From assembly GCA_002355495.1 (NCBI GenBank), contig AP017424.1, positions 3,534,001 to 3,598,000 of the forward strand: a stretch of DNA of 64,000 nt, read 5' to 3'. This document shows, piece by piece, positions 1 to 9,150 of this stretch (positions are counted from its first letter, which is position 1; the number at the start of each line of letters is the position of its first letter). The position numbers and the translations under genes are program-made. Under the pieces are notes generated by a model. It was not told where the DNA came from. It saw only the letters and a program-made list of their open reading frames with translations, and searched no databases. This DNA is from Streptomyces laurentii (lineage in GTDB: Bacteria; Actinomycetota; Actinomycetes; Streptomycetales; Streptomycetaceae).

Positions 1-1066
1 CGCGCAGCTGGGGCCAGGCGGCCTCGTCGTACATCGCCGCGATCACCCCGGTGGTGGCCAGGGACTCGCCGAGCTGCCGGTTCTCGCCCGTCGGCACGGG
101 CTTGGCGTCGGTCTCGCGGAAGAAGCGGCCCAGCTCGTCGAGGGCCGCCGGCACGGACTCCGTACCGAGCGGGCAGTCGGTCTTCTTGACGCAGTCCGCC
201 GCGAAGGCGCGTACCGCCGTCTCGAAGCCGGCGGTCTGGTCGCGGTTGAGGTCCCCGGCGGACAGGGACGGATCCATGGCCCCGTCGAGGACCAGCCGGC
301 CGACCCGCGCCGGGAAGAGTTCGGCGTACGTGGCGCCGAGGAAGGTGCCGTAGGAGGCGCCGACGTAGTTCAGCTTCTCGTCGCCGAGGACCGCCCGCAC
401 GATGTCCATGTCCCGCGCCGTCTCCACCGTGGACACGTGCGGCAGGACCTTGCCCGAGCGCTTCTGGCAGGCCGCCGCGAACTCCTTGAAGGCCGCCGCG
501 AGCGCCTTCTGCTCCGCCGGGGTGTCGGGGGTCTGGTCGACCTGCGTGTACGCGTCCATGCGCGAGCCCGTCAGGCACTCGACCGGCTCGCTGCGGGCCA
601 CGCCGCGCGGGTCGACGCCGACGACGTCGTAGCGGGCGCGGACCTGGGCGGGGTAGCCGATGCCGGCGTAGCCCTGGAGGTAGCCGACCGCGGAACCGCC
701 GGGCCCGCCCGGGTTGACCAGGAGCGAGCCGATCCGCTTGCCCGGGCCGGTGGCGCGGACCCGGGAGACGGCGAGCTTGACCTCGCCGGCGTCGGGCTTG
801 GTGTAGTCGAGCGGGGCGCGGACGGTGCCGCACTGGAAGTTCGCGACGCCGCAGCCGCGCCAGGCCACCTTCTGCGCGTAGAACTTCTCCAGCTTGGCGG
901 CCGGGATCGCGCCGCCCGGCCCGCCGGACGCGCCGGCGGACGAGGTCACGGCCGAGGAGGAGCCGGAGGATGTGGCGGCGCCGCTCCCTCCCGCACAGCC
1001 GGAGAGGACGAGGCCACCGGCCGCGAGGGCGGTGGCGGAGATACGGAGCAGTCGCCTGGAGTCCAT
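1..1066 (-). CDS. Secreted tripeptidyl-aminopeptidase-like alpha/beta hydrolase, lipoprotein (C-terminus outside window)
   Basis: The protein begins at ATG 1064-1066 with MDSRRLLRIS, a short hydrophobic stretch and the lipobox LSGC, so it should be exported and lipid-anchored. After a Ser/Gly linker come the features of the TAP (tripeptidyl aminopeptidase) branch of the alpha/beta-hydrolase fold: NPGGPGGS (oxyanion region), VGVDPRGVARSEP, and the nucleophile elbow GASYG with the likely catalytic serine. The Asp and His of the triad and the TAP C-terminal domain would lie beyond position 1. The family removes N-terminal peptides from extracellular substrates; the actual substrate here is unknown. 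It precedes holB with about 150 bp between. Confidence 0.88.
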   Translation of the reverse strand, partial: MDSRRLLRISATALAAGGLVLSGCAGGSGAATSSGSSSAVTSSAGASGGPGGAIPAAKLEKFYAQKVAWRGCGVANFQCGTVRAPLDYTKPDAGEVKLAVSRVRATGPGKRIGSLLVNPGGPGGSAVGYLQGYAGIGYPAQVRARYDVVGVDPRGVARSEPVECLTGSRMDAYTQVDQTPDTPAEQKALAAAFKEFAAACQKRSGKVLPHVSTVETARDMDIVRAVLGDEKLNYVGASYGTFLGATYAELFPARVGRLVLDGAMDPSLSAGDLNRDQTAGFETAVRAFAADCVKKTDCPLGTESVPAALDELGRFFRETDAKPVPTGENRQLGESLATTGVIAAMYDEAAWPQLR

Positions 1067-1213
1067 GCCCGGAGCGTATCGGGATGGGGACGGAACGTGT
1101 CCAATCGCCCCGATCGCCCCGGTCCGGCCCCAGGCCCTCACGCCGACCCCGGACCCGGCACCTCACCCTCCCGCGCGACCGGCCCCCGCCCCGGCGCCCG
1201 GAACCCCCGTACG

Positions 1214-2416
1214 TCAGTCGCGCAGGGCCATCGTCATCGCCTCGACCGCGAGCAGCGGCGCCACGTTCCGGTCCAGGGCGCCGCGGCAGGCCAGGACGGC
1301 CTCGATGCGGCGCAGGGTGCGTTCCGGGGTGCTGTCCTCGGCGATCCGCTCGATCGCGTCCCGCACGTCCTCGTTGGCGAGGGCGCTCGCGGCGCGCATC
1401 TGGAGGGTGAGCACATCGCGGTAGAAGCCGGTCAGGTCGGTGAGCGCGAGGTCCAGGCTGTCGCGCTGGGTCCTGGTACGGCGGCGCTTCTGCCGCTCCT
1501 CCAGCTCCTTCATCGCGCCCGCCGTGCCGCGCGGCATCCGCCCGCCCTGGCCCGCGCCCAGCGCCGCCTTCAGCTCCTCGGTCTCCTTGACGTCGACCTC
1601 TTCGGCGACCTGCTTGGCGTCCTCGGCGGCCGCGTCGATCAGTTCCTGGGCGGCACGCAGCCCGCCGCCGACATCGCCGACCCGCAGCGGCAGCTTGAGG
1701 ACCACGGAGCGGCGCGCCCGCGCCCGCTCGTCGGACGCGAGCCGCCGGGCGCGGTCGATGTGGCCCTGGGTGGCCGCGGCGGCGAAGTGGGCGCGCTCCG
1801 GCTCGACGCCGTCGCGGCGGACCAGGACGTCCGCCACGGCCGCCACGGACGGGGTGCGCAGCGTCAGGTGCCGGCAACGGGACCGGATGGTGGGCAGCAC
1901 GTCCTCCAGGGACGGCGCGCACAGCAGCCATACGGTGCGGGGCGCGGGCTCCTCGATGGCCTTCAGGAGCACGTTGGCGGCGCCCTCGGTCAGCCGGTCG
2001 GCGTCCTCCAGGACGATGACCTGCCAGCGGCGGCCGGCCGGCGACAGCTGGGCCCGCCGCACCAGGTCGCGGGTCTCCTTCACGCCGATGGACAGCAGGT
2101 CCGTACGGACCACCTCGACGTCCGCGTGCGTACCGATCAGGGCGGTGTGGCAGCCGTCGCAGAACCCGCAGCCCGGCGCCCCGCCGAGCGCCCGGTCGGG
2201 GCTCACGCACTGGAGCGCCGCCGCGAACGCCCGGGCCGCCGTGTCCCGCCCGGCCCCCGGAGGCCCGGTGAACAGCCAGGCGTGGGTCATCTTCGACGCC
2301 TCGGGGACGGGCTCGCCGGCGGCCTGCGCGGTCACGAGCGCGTCGGCGTCGCGCGCGGCGGCGGCGAGCTGCTCCTCGACCCGCTCCTGGCCCACGAGGT
2401 CGTCCCATACGGCCAT
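1214..2416 (-). CDS. holB: DNA polymerase III subunit delta' (clamp loader)
   Basis: This 400-residue protein is the delta' subunit of the clamp loader, which helps load the beta sliding clamp at primed DNA. It opens with MAVWDDLVGQERVEEQL, typical of the AAA+ clamp-loader family. The P-loop is GPPGAGRDT (residues 51-59), with the usual lysine replaced by arginine, which fits delta' being a non-hydrolysing stator. A four-cysteine zinc module (C..C..CDGC) and the sensor region PTIRSRCRHL follow. The ATG at 2416 has a GAGGAGGGG ribosome site about 8 bases upstream. It lies 170 bp after the tmk fusion on the same strand, a common actinobacterial arrangement. Confidence 0.93.
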   Translation of the reverse strand: MAVWDDLVGQERVEEQLAAAARDADALVTAQAAGEPVPEASKMTHAWLFTGPPGAGRDTAARAFAAALQCVSPDRALGGAPGCGFCDGCHTALIGTHADVEVVRTDLLSIGVKETRDLVRRAQLSPAGRRWQVIVLEDADRLTEGAANVLLKAIEEPAPRTVWLLCAPSLEDVLPTIRSRCRHLTLRTPSVAAVADVLVRRDGVEPERAHFAAAATQGHIDRARRLASDERARARRSVVLKLPLRVGDVGGGLRAAQELIDAAAEDAKQVAEEVDVKETEELKAALGAGQGGRMPRGTAGAMKELEERQKRRRTRTQRDSLDLALTDLTGFYRDVLTLQMRAASALANEDVRDAIERIAEDSTPERTLRRIEAVLACRGALDRNVAPLLAVEAMTMALRD

Positions 2417-2586
2417 GTCTGATGCCCCTCCTCAGGTACGCGTTCCATTGTGGGGCACCACACCGACAATCCCGCCCAGAGCGACCCCGCCAGGCCCACC
2501 GGGCCCGTCAGGCCGACCAGGCCGACCAGGCCCACCGGCCCCAGCAGGGCACCGCAGCCCCAGCGGGATCAACCGCCTCGGGCGCC

Positions 2587-5500
2587 TCAGCCCTTACGGC
2601 CCCGGCCGCCCTGCTCGTCGTCCTTGTCGCCGAGTCCGCCGAACCCGCCCAGCAGCTCGTCGGCCAGGGTCGGCAGGTCGTCCAGCGGGGTCTCCTCCGC
2701 CCAGTCGGAGCGGCGGCGCGGCCGGCCCTGCTCGTCGAGCTGCGGCAGCTCGCGCGTCCGGTCGTTCGCTCCGGCGGAGCCCTGCCCGGCCTGCCCGGCC
2801 TGACCCGCCTGCCCTGCCCGGCCCGTCCGGCCGCCCCGCGCCTCGTCACGGAAGAAGTCCTGCGGCACCCGGTCGGCCGGGTCCTTCTCCCGTTCCCGTA
2901 CGGAGTCCTGCGCGGGCTCCTGTACGGCGGGCAGCACCGTCGTCTCCTCGGCGGAGCTGTCGCGGGTGTCCGCGATCCGCGGGATGACCTTGGTCTCGTC
3001 GTTGTCCTCGGCCTCAACCTGCACCTCGGCCTCGTCCGGCCGCACGATCGGCGTCGGGACGGTGACCTCGTTCGGCGAGACGGACGAGACAGACGGGGCC
3101 ACGGAGGCCGCAGAGCCGTCCCCCGGCTTCACGATCGGCGTCGCCACGGTGATCTCGTTGGCCGACTCCTCCAGTCGCTTCGACTCGGCCGCCTTGCGCC
3201 GGGCCTCCTCGGCGGCCTTGGCCAGCTCGGCCTCCCGCGCCGCGGTCTGGCGTGCGCGTTCCTCGGCGGCCTTGCGGGCGGCATCCTCCGCCGCCTTGGC
3301 CGTGGCGGCCTCGGCGAGCTTGCGGGCCTCCTCGGCGCGCAGCAGGGCCTCCTCCGCCTTGCGCTGCTTCTCCCGGCGGCGCTCCTCGGCCTCGGCCCGC
3401 AGCCGGGCCTCCTCCTCGGCACGCTTGCGGAGCCGCTCCTGCTCCTCGCGGCGGACCTTCTCCTCGGCCTCGCGCCGCTTGCGTTCCTCCTCGGCGGCGG
3501 CCTCGGCGGCGATACGGGCCTCCTCGGCGCGCTGCCGGGCCTCCTCCGCCTGCCGTTCGGCCTCGATACGCCGGGCCTCTTCCTCCTCGCGCCGCTTGCG
3601 CTCCTCTTCCTCGGCGCGCAGCTTCGCGAGCTGTGCCTGGCGCTCGCGCTCCAGACGCTCCTCCTCGGCCTTGCGGGCGGCCTCTTCCTCCGCCTTGCGC
3701 CGGGCCTCCTCCTCGGCGGCCTTGCGCGCCTCCTCCTGGGCCTTCAACTCGGCCTCGGACAGGGGCAGCATCCGGTCGAGCCGGTGGCGTACGACGGCGG
3801 TGACGGCCTCGGGGTCCTGGCCGGCGTCGACGACGAGGTAGCGGCCCGGGTCGCCGGCCGCGAGGGCGAGGAATCCGGCCCGTACGCGCGCGTGGAACTC
3901 GGGCGGCTCGGACTCGAGCCGGTCCGGGGCCTCGGTGAAGCGTTCGCGCGCGGTCTCCGGGGAGACGTCGAGGAGCACGGTGAGGTGCGGGACGAGCCCG
4001 CCGGTGGCCCAGCGGTTGATGCGGGCGATCTCGGTCGGGGACAGGTCGCGGCCGGCGCCCTGGTAGGCGACGGACGAGTCGATGTAGCGGTCGGAGATGA
4101 CCACGGCGCCCCGTTCCAGGGCGGGCCGGACCAGCGAGTCGACGTGCTCGGCGCGGTCGGCCGCGTACAGCAGCGCCTCGGCCCGGTTGGACAGGCCGGC
4201 GCTGGAGACGTCGAGCAGGATCGAGCGGAGCCGCTTGCCGATCGGCGTGGCGCCGGGCTCGCGGGTGACGACGACCTCGTGGCCCTTGGCGCGGATCCAT
4301 TCGGCGAGCGCCTTGGCCTGGGTGGACTTGCCGGCGCCGTCGCCGCCCTCCAGGGCGATGAAGAAGCCGGTCGGCGAGGGGGTCTCGGCCGGGTCGCCGC
4401 CGCGCAGCGCGTCGCGCAGGTCGCGGCGGAGCGGTACGCCCGCGCGGTCGTCGGTCTTGGCGAGGACGAGCGCGGCGACGGGCAGCAGCAGCGCGCCGGC
4501 CAGCATCAGGGTGAAGGCGGCGCCGCCGTGCGCGAAGACGAAGCCGCCGGAGGCGGAGGCGAGCCGGTGCGGGCCGATGGCGGCGGCGAGCAGCGGGGCG
4601 CCGAGCGCGCCGACGCCGACGCCTACGCGCGCGAAGGCCTGCAGGTGGGCGGTGACGCGGGTGCGGCGGGCCTCCTCGGTCTCCTGGTCGACGAGGCTGT
4701 GCCCGGTACGGGCGGCGACGCCGGCCGCGTATCCGGCGAGGACGGCGAGTATCAGCACGGTCGCGGTGTCCGGCACCAGGCCCATCGCGAGCAGCGCGAC
4801 GCCGGTGACGGCGAGCGCGAGCGCGAACAGGCGGCGCCGGGACAGCACGGTCAGCACGGATCCGGCGGTACGGATGCCGGCGGCGGTGGCGCCGGTGAGC
4901 GCGAGGACCAGCAGGGCGTACGTGACGGGTCCGCCGTCCAGGTCGTGCGCGTGCAGGACGGCGAGGGAGACCGCGGCGGCGACGGCGGCGGCGACGGTGG
5001 CGCAGGCCAGGACGAGCAGGCCGAGGGCACCCGTACGGCCCTTCTCGACGCCTTCGGCGTACCGCGGCCGGGGCAGGCCCTCCAGCGGCGAGCGCGGGCG
5101 CGGGGTGGCGGCGCCGGGCAGCTCCAGGAACCACAGGACGCTGAGGGAGGCCGCGAACAGGCCGGCGGCCACGTACGAGCCGAGGGCGGCCTGGTGCAGG
5201 TCGAACCAGTCGACGCCGAGCCCGATCAGCTCGCCGATCAGCGTGGCGACCGCCAGGACCGCCGCGGCGGCCGGCAGCGCGAGGAAACCGGTGCGCAGGC
5301 TGAGCGTGCGCAGCGCGCCGAGGTGGTCGGGCAGCGGCCGGACGGCGTCGCCCTCGATCGGCGGGGCGGGCAGCAGCGCGGGCGCGGCGGCTTCCTGGGC
5401 GAGGGTCCAGACGCGTTCGGCGGCGCCGGTGACGAAGACGGTGCCGAGCAGGAACCACAGCGCCTTGTCGGGCGCCCAGTCGATCCACAGCGGGGCGACG

Positions 5501-5880
5501 ACGAGCAGCGCGAGCCGCAGCACGTCGGCGCCGATCATGGTCCAGCGGCGGTCGAACGGGCCCTTCGGCCCGGTCAGCGCGGTGAGCGGGCCGAGCAGCG
5601 CGGCGCCGAAGACGACGGTGGCGAGCATGCGCGCGCCGACGACGGCGGCCACGGCGAACGCCGCGCCCCGGTAACCGCCGCCGAGCATGTCCTCCGCGCT
5701 CGCCGCCTGGAATCCCAGCAGGATCAGGACGAGGAGGGCGAGGGCGTCGCCCGTACCCCCGACGAGCTGGGCGCTCCACAGCCTTCGCAGCGGCTGATGG
5801 CGCAAGAGGGCCCGTACGGCACGCTCCCGGGAATCGGCGACGAGTGCGGCGTCGGTGTCTGGCTGCTCTGCTCGCGTCAT
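2587..5880 (-). CDS. tmk: Three-part protein: MFS-like membrane domain, thymidylate kinase, charged coiled-coil tail
   Basis: This 1097-residue protein should phosphorylate dTMP to dTDP. Residues 1 to about 480 form a multi-pass membrane domain resembling an MFS transporter (EQPLRRLWSAQ-type start, many Ala/Leu/Val helices). Residues from about 505 to 705 are a complete thymidylate kinase: P-loop ALEGGDGAGKST, REPGATPIG, DRYIDSSVAYQGAGR and a LID segment ARERFTEAPDR. Residues of about 710-900 are a long Glu/Arg/Lys/Ala heptad-like coiled coil. The last 190 residues are acidic and disordered, with two TPIV(K/R)P repeats. Ordinary Tmk is about 210 residues, so this is a lineage-specific fusion, presumably bringing dTTP synthesis to the membrane (inference). 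Confidence 0.92.
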   Translation of the reverse strand: MTRAEQPDTDAALVADSRERAVRALLRHQPLRRLWSAQLVGGTGDALALLVLILLGFQAASAEDMLGGGYRGAAFAVAAVVGARMLATVVFGAALLGPLTALTGPKGPFDRRWTMIGADVLRLALLVVAPLWIDWAPDKALWFLLGTVFVTGAAERVWTLAQEAAAPALLPAPPIEGDAVRPLPDHLGALRTLSLRTGFLALPAAAAVLAVATLIGELIGLGVDWFDLHQAALGSYVAAGLFAASLSVLWFLELPGAATPRPRSPLEGLPRPRYAEGVEKGRTGALGLLVLACATVAAAVAAAVSLAVLHAHDLDGGPVTYALLVLALTGATAAGIRTAGSVLTVLSRRRLFALALAVTGVALLAMGLVPDTATVLILAVLAGYAAGVAARTGHSLVDQETEEARRTRVTAHLQAFARVGVGVGALGAPLLAAAIGPHRLASASGGFVFAHGGAAFTLMLAGALLLPVAALVLAKTDDRAGVPLRRDLRDALRGGDPAETPSPTGFFIALEGGDGAGKSTQAKALAEWIRAKGHEVVVTREPGATPIGKRLRSILLDVSSAGLSNRAEALLYAADRAEHVDSLVRPALERGAVVISDRYIDSSVAYQGAGRDLSPTEIARINRWATGGLVPHLTVLLDVSPETARERFTEAPDRLESEPPEFHARVRAGFLALAAGDPGRYLVVDAGQDPEAVTAVVRHRLDRMLPLSEAELKAQEEARKAAEEEARRKAEEEAARKAEEERLERERQAQLAKLRAEEEERKRREEEEARRIEAERQAEEARQRAEEARIAAEAAAEEERKRREAEEKVRREEQERLRKRAEEEARLRAEAEERRREKQRKAEEALLRAEEARKLAEAATAKAAEDAARKAAEERARQTAAREAELAKAAEEARRKAAESKRLEESANEITVATPIVKPGDGSAASVAPSVSSVSPNEVTVPTPIVRPDEAEVQVEAEDNDETKVIPRIADTRDSSAEETTVLPAVQEPAQDSVREREKDPADRVPQDFFRDEARGGRTGRAGQAGQAGQAGQGSAGANDRTRELPQLDEQGRPRRRSDWAEETPLDDLPTLADELLGGFGGLGDKDDEQGGRGRKG

Positions 5881-5945
5881 CCGTCCACCCTATCCGGACG
5901 CCCTTGCTCCCCGCGGCCTTCGCCCGAACAAACGGGCGAGTGGAC

Positions 5946-5964
5946 GGGTGGGTGGACGGGCGGG
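5946..5964 (+). other. Potential G-quadruplex motif between tmk and topA
   Basis: The plus strand reads four GGG runs with loops T, TGGAC and C, in a GGAC/GGGTGGG-rich stretch. This satisfies the usual G3-N1-7 pattern. It lies just upstream of the tmk start and downstream of the topA terminator, on the template strand for tmk. In DNA this GC-rich such motifs arise by chance, so a function is not shown. Confidence 0.4.
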
Positions 5965-6014
5965 AAAACCGGCGGGAAGACGAGCCTGCGAACGCCCCGG
6001 GCGACAGATGGGAA

Positions 6015-6062
6015 AACGGACGGGGCGGACCGGGCCCGTGAGCCTGGTCCTCCCCGTCCGTT
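6015..6062 (-). terminator. Intrinsic terminator of topA
   Basis: Two nested stems form one long hairpin. The outer stem is AACGGACGGGG (6015-6025) with CCCCGTCCGTT (6052-6062). The inner stem GGACCGGGC pairs with GCCTGGTCC with one G-T wobble around loop CCGTGA. In the minus-strand transcript the stem is followed by TTTTCCC, so it terminates topA about 40 bases after its stop codon. Confidence 0.8.
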
Positions 6063-6102
6063 CCTTCGTGCACGCGTGCCGCGCGGACCCGCCGGGCGGG
6101 GC

Positions 6103-8991
6103 TTACTCCGCGCCGGAGTCGTCCGCCGTCGCCGTCCTGGCGGCGGCGGTGGTGGACTTGGCGGCCGTCTTCTTCGCCGCCGTCTTGGCCGTCGTCTTGG
6201 CCGTCGTGGTCTTCTTGGCCGCGGTCTTCTTCGCCGCGGCCGTCTTGGCGGTCGTGGTCTTCTTCGCGGCGGTCTTCTTGGCCGCTGTCTTCTTCGCCGG
6301 CGCCTTCTTGGCCGCCTTCTTCGCGGGACCCTTGGCCCGCTTCTCGGCGAGCAGCTCGTAGCCGCGCTCCGGCGTGATCGTCTCGACGCTGTCGCCGGTG
6401 CGCAGGGTCGCGTTGGTCTCGCCGTCCGTCACGTACGGGCCGAAGCGGCCGTCCTTGACGACCACCGGACGCTCGCTGACCGGGTCGGTGCCCAGTTCCT
6501 TCAGCGGCGGCTTGGCGGCGGCCCGGCCACGCTGCTTGGGCTGGGCGTAGATCGCCAGCGCCTCCTCCAGCGTGATCGTGAACAGCTGCTCCTCGTCCGT
6601 GAGGGAGCGCGAGTCCGTGCCCTTCTTCAGGTACGGGCCGTATCGGCCGTTCTGCGCGGTGATCTCGACGCCCTCGGCATCGGTGCCGACCACGCGGGGC
6701 AGCGACATCAGCTTGAGCGCGTCCTCGAGGGTGACGGTGTCCAGGGACATCGTCTTGAAGAGCGAGGCGGTACGCGGCTTGACCGCGTTCTTGCCGGTCT
6801 TCGGGGTGTCCTCGGGCAGGATCTCCGTCACGTACGGGCCGTAGCGGCCGTCCTTGGCGACGATCTGGTGGCCGGTCACCGGGTCGGCGCCCAGCTCGAA
6901 GTCGCCGCTCGGCTTGGCGAGCAGCTCCTCCGCGTACGCGACGGTCAGCTCGTCGGGCGCCATGTCGTCGGGGACGTCGGCGCGCTGGTGGCCTTCCTGG
7001 TCCTTCTCGCCGCGCTCGACGTACGGGCCGTAGCGGCCGACGCGCAGCATGATGCCGTCGCCGACCGGGAAGGACGAGATCTCCCGGGCGTCGATGGCGC
7101 CGAGGTCGGTGACCAGCTCCTTCAGACCGCCGAGGTGGTCGCCGTCGCCGTTCCCGGCGTCCGCCGCGCCGCTCTCGCCGGCCCCGGGGCCGCCGCCCTC
7201 TCCGAAGTAGAAGCGCTTGAGCCACGGCACGGCCTTCGCCTCACCACGCGCGATGCGGTCGAGGTCGTCCTCCATCCTGGCGGTGAAGTCGTAGTCGACG
7301 AGCCGCCCGAAGTGCTTCTCCAGGAGGTTGACGACGGCGAAGGAGAGGAACGACGGCACGAGCGCCGTCCCCTTCTTGAAGACGTAGCCGCGGTCGAGGA
7401 TGGTGCCGATGATCGAGGCGTACGTCGACGGGCGGCCGATCTCGCGCTCTTCCAGCTCCTTGACCAGGGAGGCCTCGGTGTAGCGGGCGGGCGGCTTGGT
7501 GGCGTGCCCGTCGACCGTGATCTCCTCGGCCGCGAGCGCGTCGCCCTCGGCGACCTGCGGCAGCCGCCGCTCGCGGTCGTCCAGCTCGGCGTTCGGGTCG
7601 TCGGCCCCCTCCACGTACGCCTTCATGAAGCCGTGGAAGGTGATGGTCTTGCCGGAGGCCGAGAACTCGGCGTCGCGGCCGTCGGCGGCGGTGCCGCCGA
7701 TCTTCACGGTGACGGAGTTTCCGGTCGCGTCCTTCATCTGGGAGGCGACGGTCCGCTTCCAGATCAGCTCGTACAGCCGGAACTGGTCGCCGGTCAGGCC
7801 GGTCTCCGCCGGGGTGCGGAAGCGGTCGCCGGAGGGGCGGATCGCCTCGTGCGCCTCCTGGGCGTTCTTGACCTTGCCCGCGTAGACACGCGGCTTCTCC
7901 GGCAGGTACTCGGCGCCGTAGAGCTGGGTGACCTGCGCGCGGGCGGCCGACACGGCGGTGTCGGACAGCACGGTGGAGTCCGTACGCATGTAGGTGATGA
8001 AGCCGTTCTCGTACAGCTTCTGCGCCACCTGCATGGTCGCCTTCGCACCGAAGCCGAGCTTGCGGCTGGCCTCCTGCTGGAGGGTGGTGGTGCGGAAGGG
8101 CGCGTACGGGGAGCGGCGGTACGGCTTCGACTCGACCGAGCGGACGGCGAAGCGCGTGCCGGCGAGGGAGGCGGCGAGCGCGCGGGCCTTCTCCTCGTCG
8201 AGGTGGAGCACGCCGGCGTTCTTCAGTCGCCCGTCGGCGCCGAAGTCACGGCCCTGCGCGACCCGCTTGCCGTCGACCGTCGCGAGCCGCGCGACCAGCG
8301 ACGACGGGTCGGACGGGTCACCGGTGCGGCCGGTGGAGAAGGTGCCGGTGAGGTCCCAGTACTCGGCGGAACGGAAGGCGATGCGCTCGCGCTCCCGCTC
8401 GACGACGAGACGGGTGGCGACGGACTGGACGCGGCCGGCGGACAGGCCGCGCATGACCTTCTTCCACAGGACCGGCGAGACCTCGTAGCCGTAGAGGCGG
8501 TCGAGGATGCGGCGGGTCTCCTGGGCGTCGACCATCCGCTTGTTCAGCTCGCGCGGGTTGCGCACGGCCTGCTGGATCGCGTCCTTGGTGATCTCGTGGA
8601 AGACCATCCGGTGGACCGGGACCTTGGGCTTCAGGACCTCCTGGAGGTGCCACGCGATGGCCTCGCCCTCGCGGTCCTCATCGGTGGCGAGGAAGAGCTC
8701 GTCGGACTCGGCGAGCAGTTCCTTCAGCTTCCGGACCTGAGCCTTCTTGTCGGCGTTGACGACATAGATGGGCTGGAAGTCGTGGTCGACGTCGACGCCG
8801 AGCCGGCGCACCTCGCCGGTGTACTTCTCCGGCACCTCGGCGGCGCCGCTCGGGAGGTCGCGGATGTGCCCGACGCTCGCCTCGACGACGTAGCCGGGGC
8901 CGAGGTAGCCCTTGATCGTCTTCGCCTTGGCAGGCGACTCGACGATGACGAGTCGGCGGCCGCCCTGTGCGGTCTCGCTGGTCGGGGACAA
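6103..8991 (-). CDS. topA: DNA topoisomerase I with lysine-repeat tail
   Basis: Type IA topoisomerase that relaxes negative supercoils. The start is set at TTG 8989-8991 (SPTSETAQGGRRLVIVESPA) because the Toprim domain begins directly afterwards and GGAGAGAAG lies just upstream; the frame stays open to 9447 but that extension looks non-coding. Toprim has the VESPAKAKTI glutamate and the TDEDREGEAIAWH acidic motif. The active-site tyrosine is in ITYMRTDST, near residue 335. After several repeated C-terminal DNA-binding modules (GRYGPYV recurs), the protein ends in an AKKA/AKKT lysine repeat tail. Such tails are known to raise the processivity of streptomycete TopA. Length 962 residues, as expected. 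Confidence 0.96.
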   Translation of the reverse strand: MSPTSETAQGGRRLVIVESPAKAKTIKGYLGPGYVVEASVGHIRDLPSGAAEVPEKYTGEVRRLGVDVDHDFQPIYVVNADKKAQVRKLKELLAESDELFLATDEDREGEAIAWHLQEVLKPKVPVHRMVFHEITKDAIQQAVRNPRELNKRMVDAQETRRILDRLYGYEVSPVLWKKVMRGLSAGRVQSVATRLVVERERERIAFRSAEYWDLTGTFSTGRTGDPSDPSSLVARLATVDGKRVAQGRDFGADGRLKNAGVLHLDEEKARALAASLAGTRFAVRSVESKPYRRSPYAPFRTTTLQQEASRKLGFGAKATMQVAQKLYENGFITYMRTDSTVLSDTAVSAARAQVTQLYGAEYLPEKPRVYAGKVKNAQEAHEAIRPSGDRFRTPAETGLTGDQFRLYELIWKRTVASQMKDATGNSVTVKIGGTAADGRDAEFSASGKTITFHGFMKAYVEGADDPNAELDDRERRLPQVAEGDALAAEEITVDGHATKPPARYTEASLVKELEEREIGRPSTYASIIGTILDRGYVFKKGTALVPSFLSFAVVNLLEKHFGRLVDYDFTARMEDDLDRIARGEAKAVPWLKRFYFGEGGGPGAGESGAADAGNGDGDHLGGLKELVTDLGAIDAREISSFPVGDGIMLRVGRYGPYVERGEKDQEGHQRADVPDDMAPDELTVAYAEELLAKPSGDFELGADPVTGHQIVAKDGRYGPYVTEILPEDTPKTGKNAVKPRTASLFKTMSLDTVTLEDALKLMSLPRVVGTDAEGVEITAQNGRYGPYLKKGTDSRSLTDEEQLFTITLEEALAIYAQPKQRGRAAAKPPLKELGTDPVSERPVVVKDGRFGPYVTDGETNATLRTGDSVETITPERGYELLAEKRAKGPAKKAAKKAPAKKTAAKKTAAKKTTTAKTAAAKKTAAKKTTTAKTTAKTAAKKTAAKSTTAAARTATADDSGAE

Positions 8992-9060
8992 CTTCGCTCT
9001 TCTCTCCGGTCGACGCTCTCTGGCACGTACTGCGTACTGACGGCGTACGGACGGCACGGC

Positions 9061-9101
9061 GCACGTACGGTGCTGGCACGCACGGCAGTGCACGTACGGT
9101 G
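9061..9101. repeat. Direct repeat GCACGTACGGTG upstream of topA
   Basis: The 12-mer GCACGTACGGTG occurs exactly at 9061-9072 and 9090-9101, 29 bp apart. Partial copies (GCACGTAC, GCGTAC) occur at 9024-9050. They lie 70-110 bp upstream of the topA start and could be protein-binding sites or promoter spacer repeats. No binding protein can be named from sequence. Confidence 0.6.
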
Positions 9102-9121
9102 ACACTGTCGTCGCTGCGGAG

Positions 9122-9150
9122 TGTGACGGTACAACCCGCCCCCGTGTCAA
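9122..9150 (-). promoter_or_regulatory. Candidate topA promoter
   Basis: A perfect TTGACA -35 hexamer lies on the minus strand at 9145-9150. At 17 bp spacing the hexamer GTCACA (9122-9127) is only a poor -10. It is directed towards topA, about 130 bases from its start codon. The -35 is convincing, the -10 is not. Confidence 0.4.

Noticed and set aside
2422..9102. An uninterrupted 2226-codon frame on the plus strand opposite tmk and topA
   Set aside because: It is the antisense shadow of two well-supported genes in very GC-rich DNA. It is full of Gly/Arg/Val/Leu repeats without domain character.
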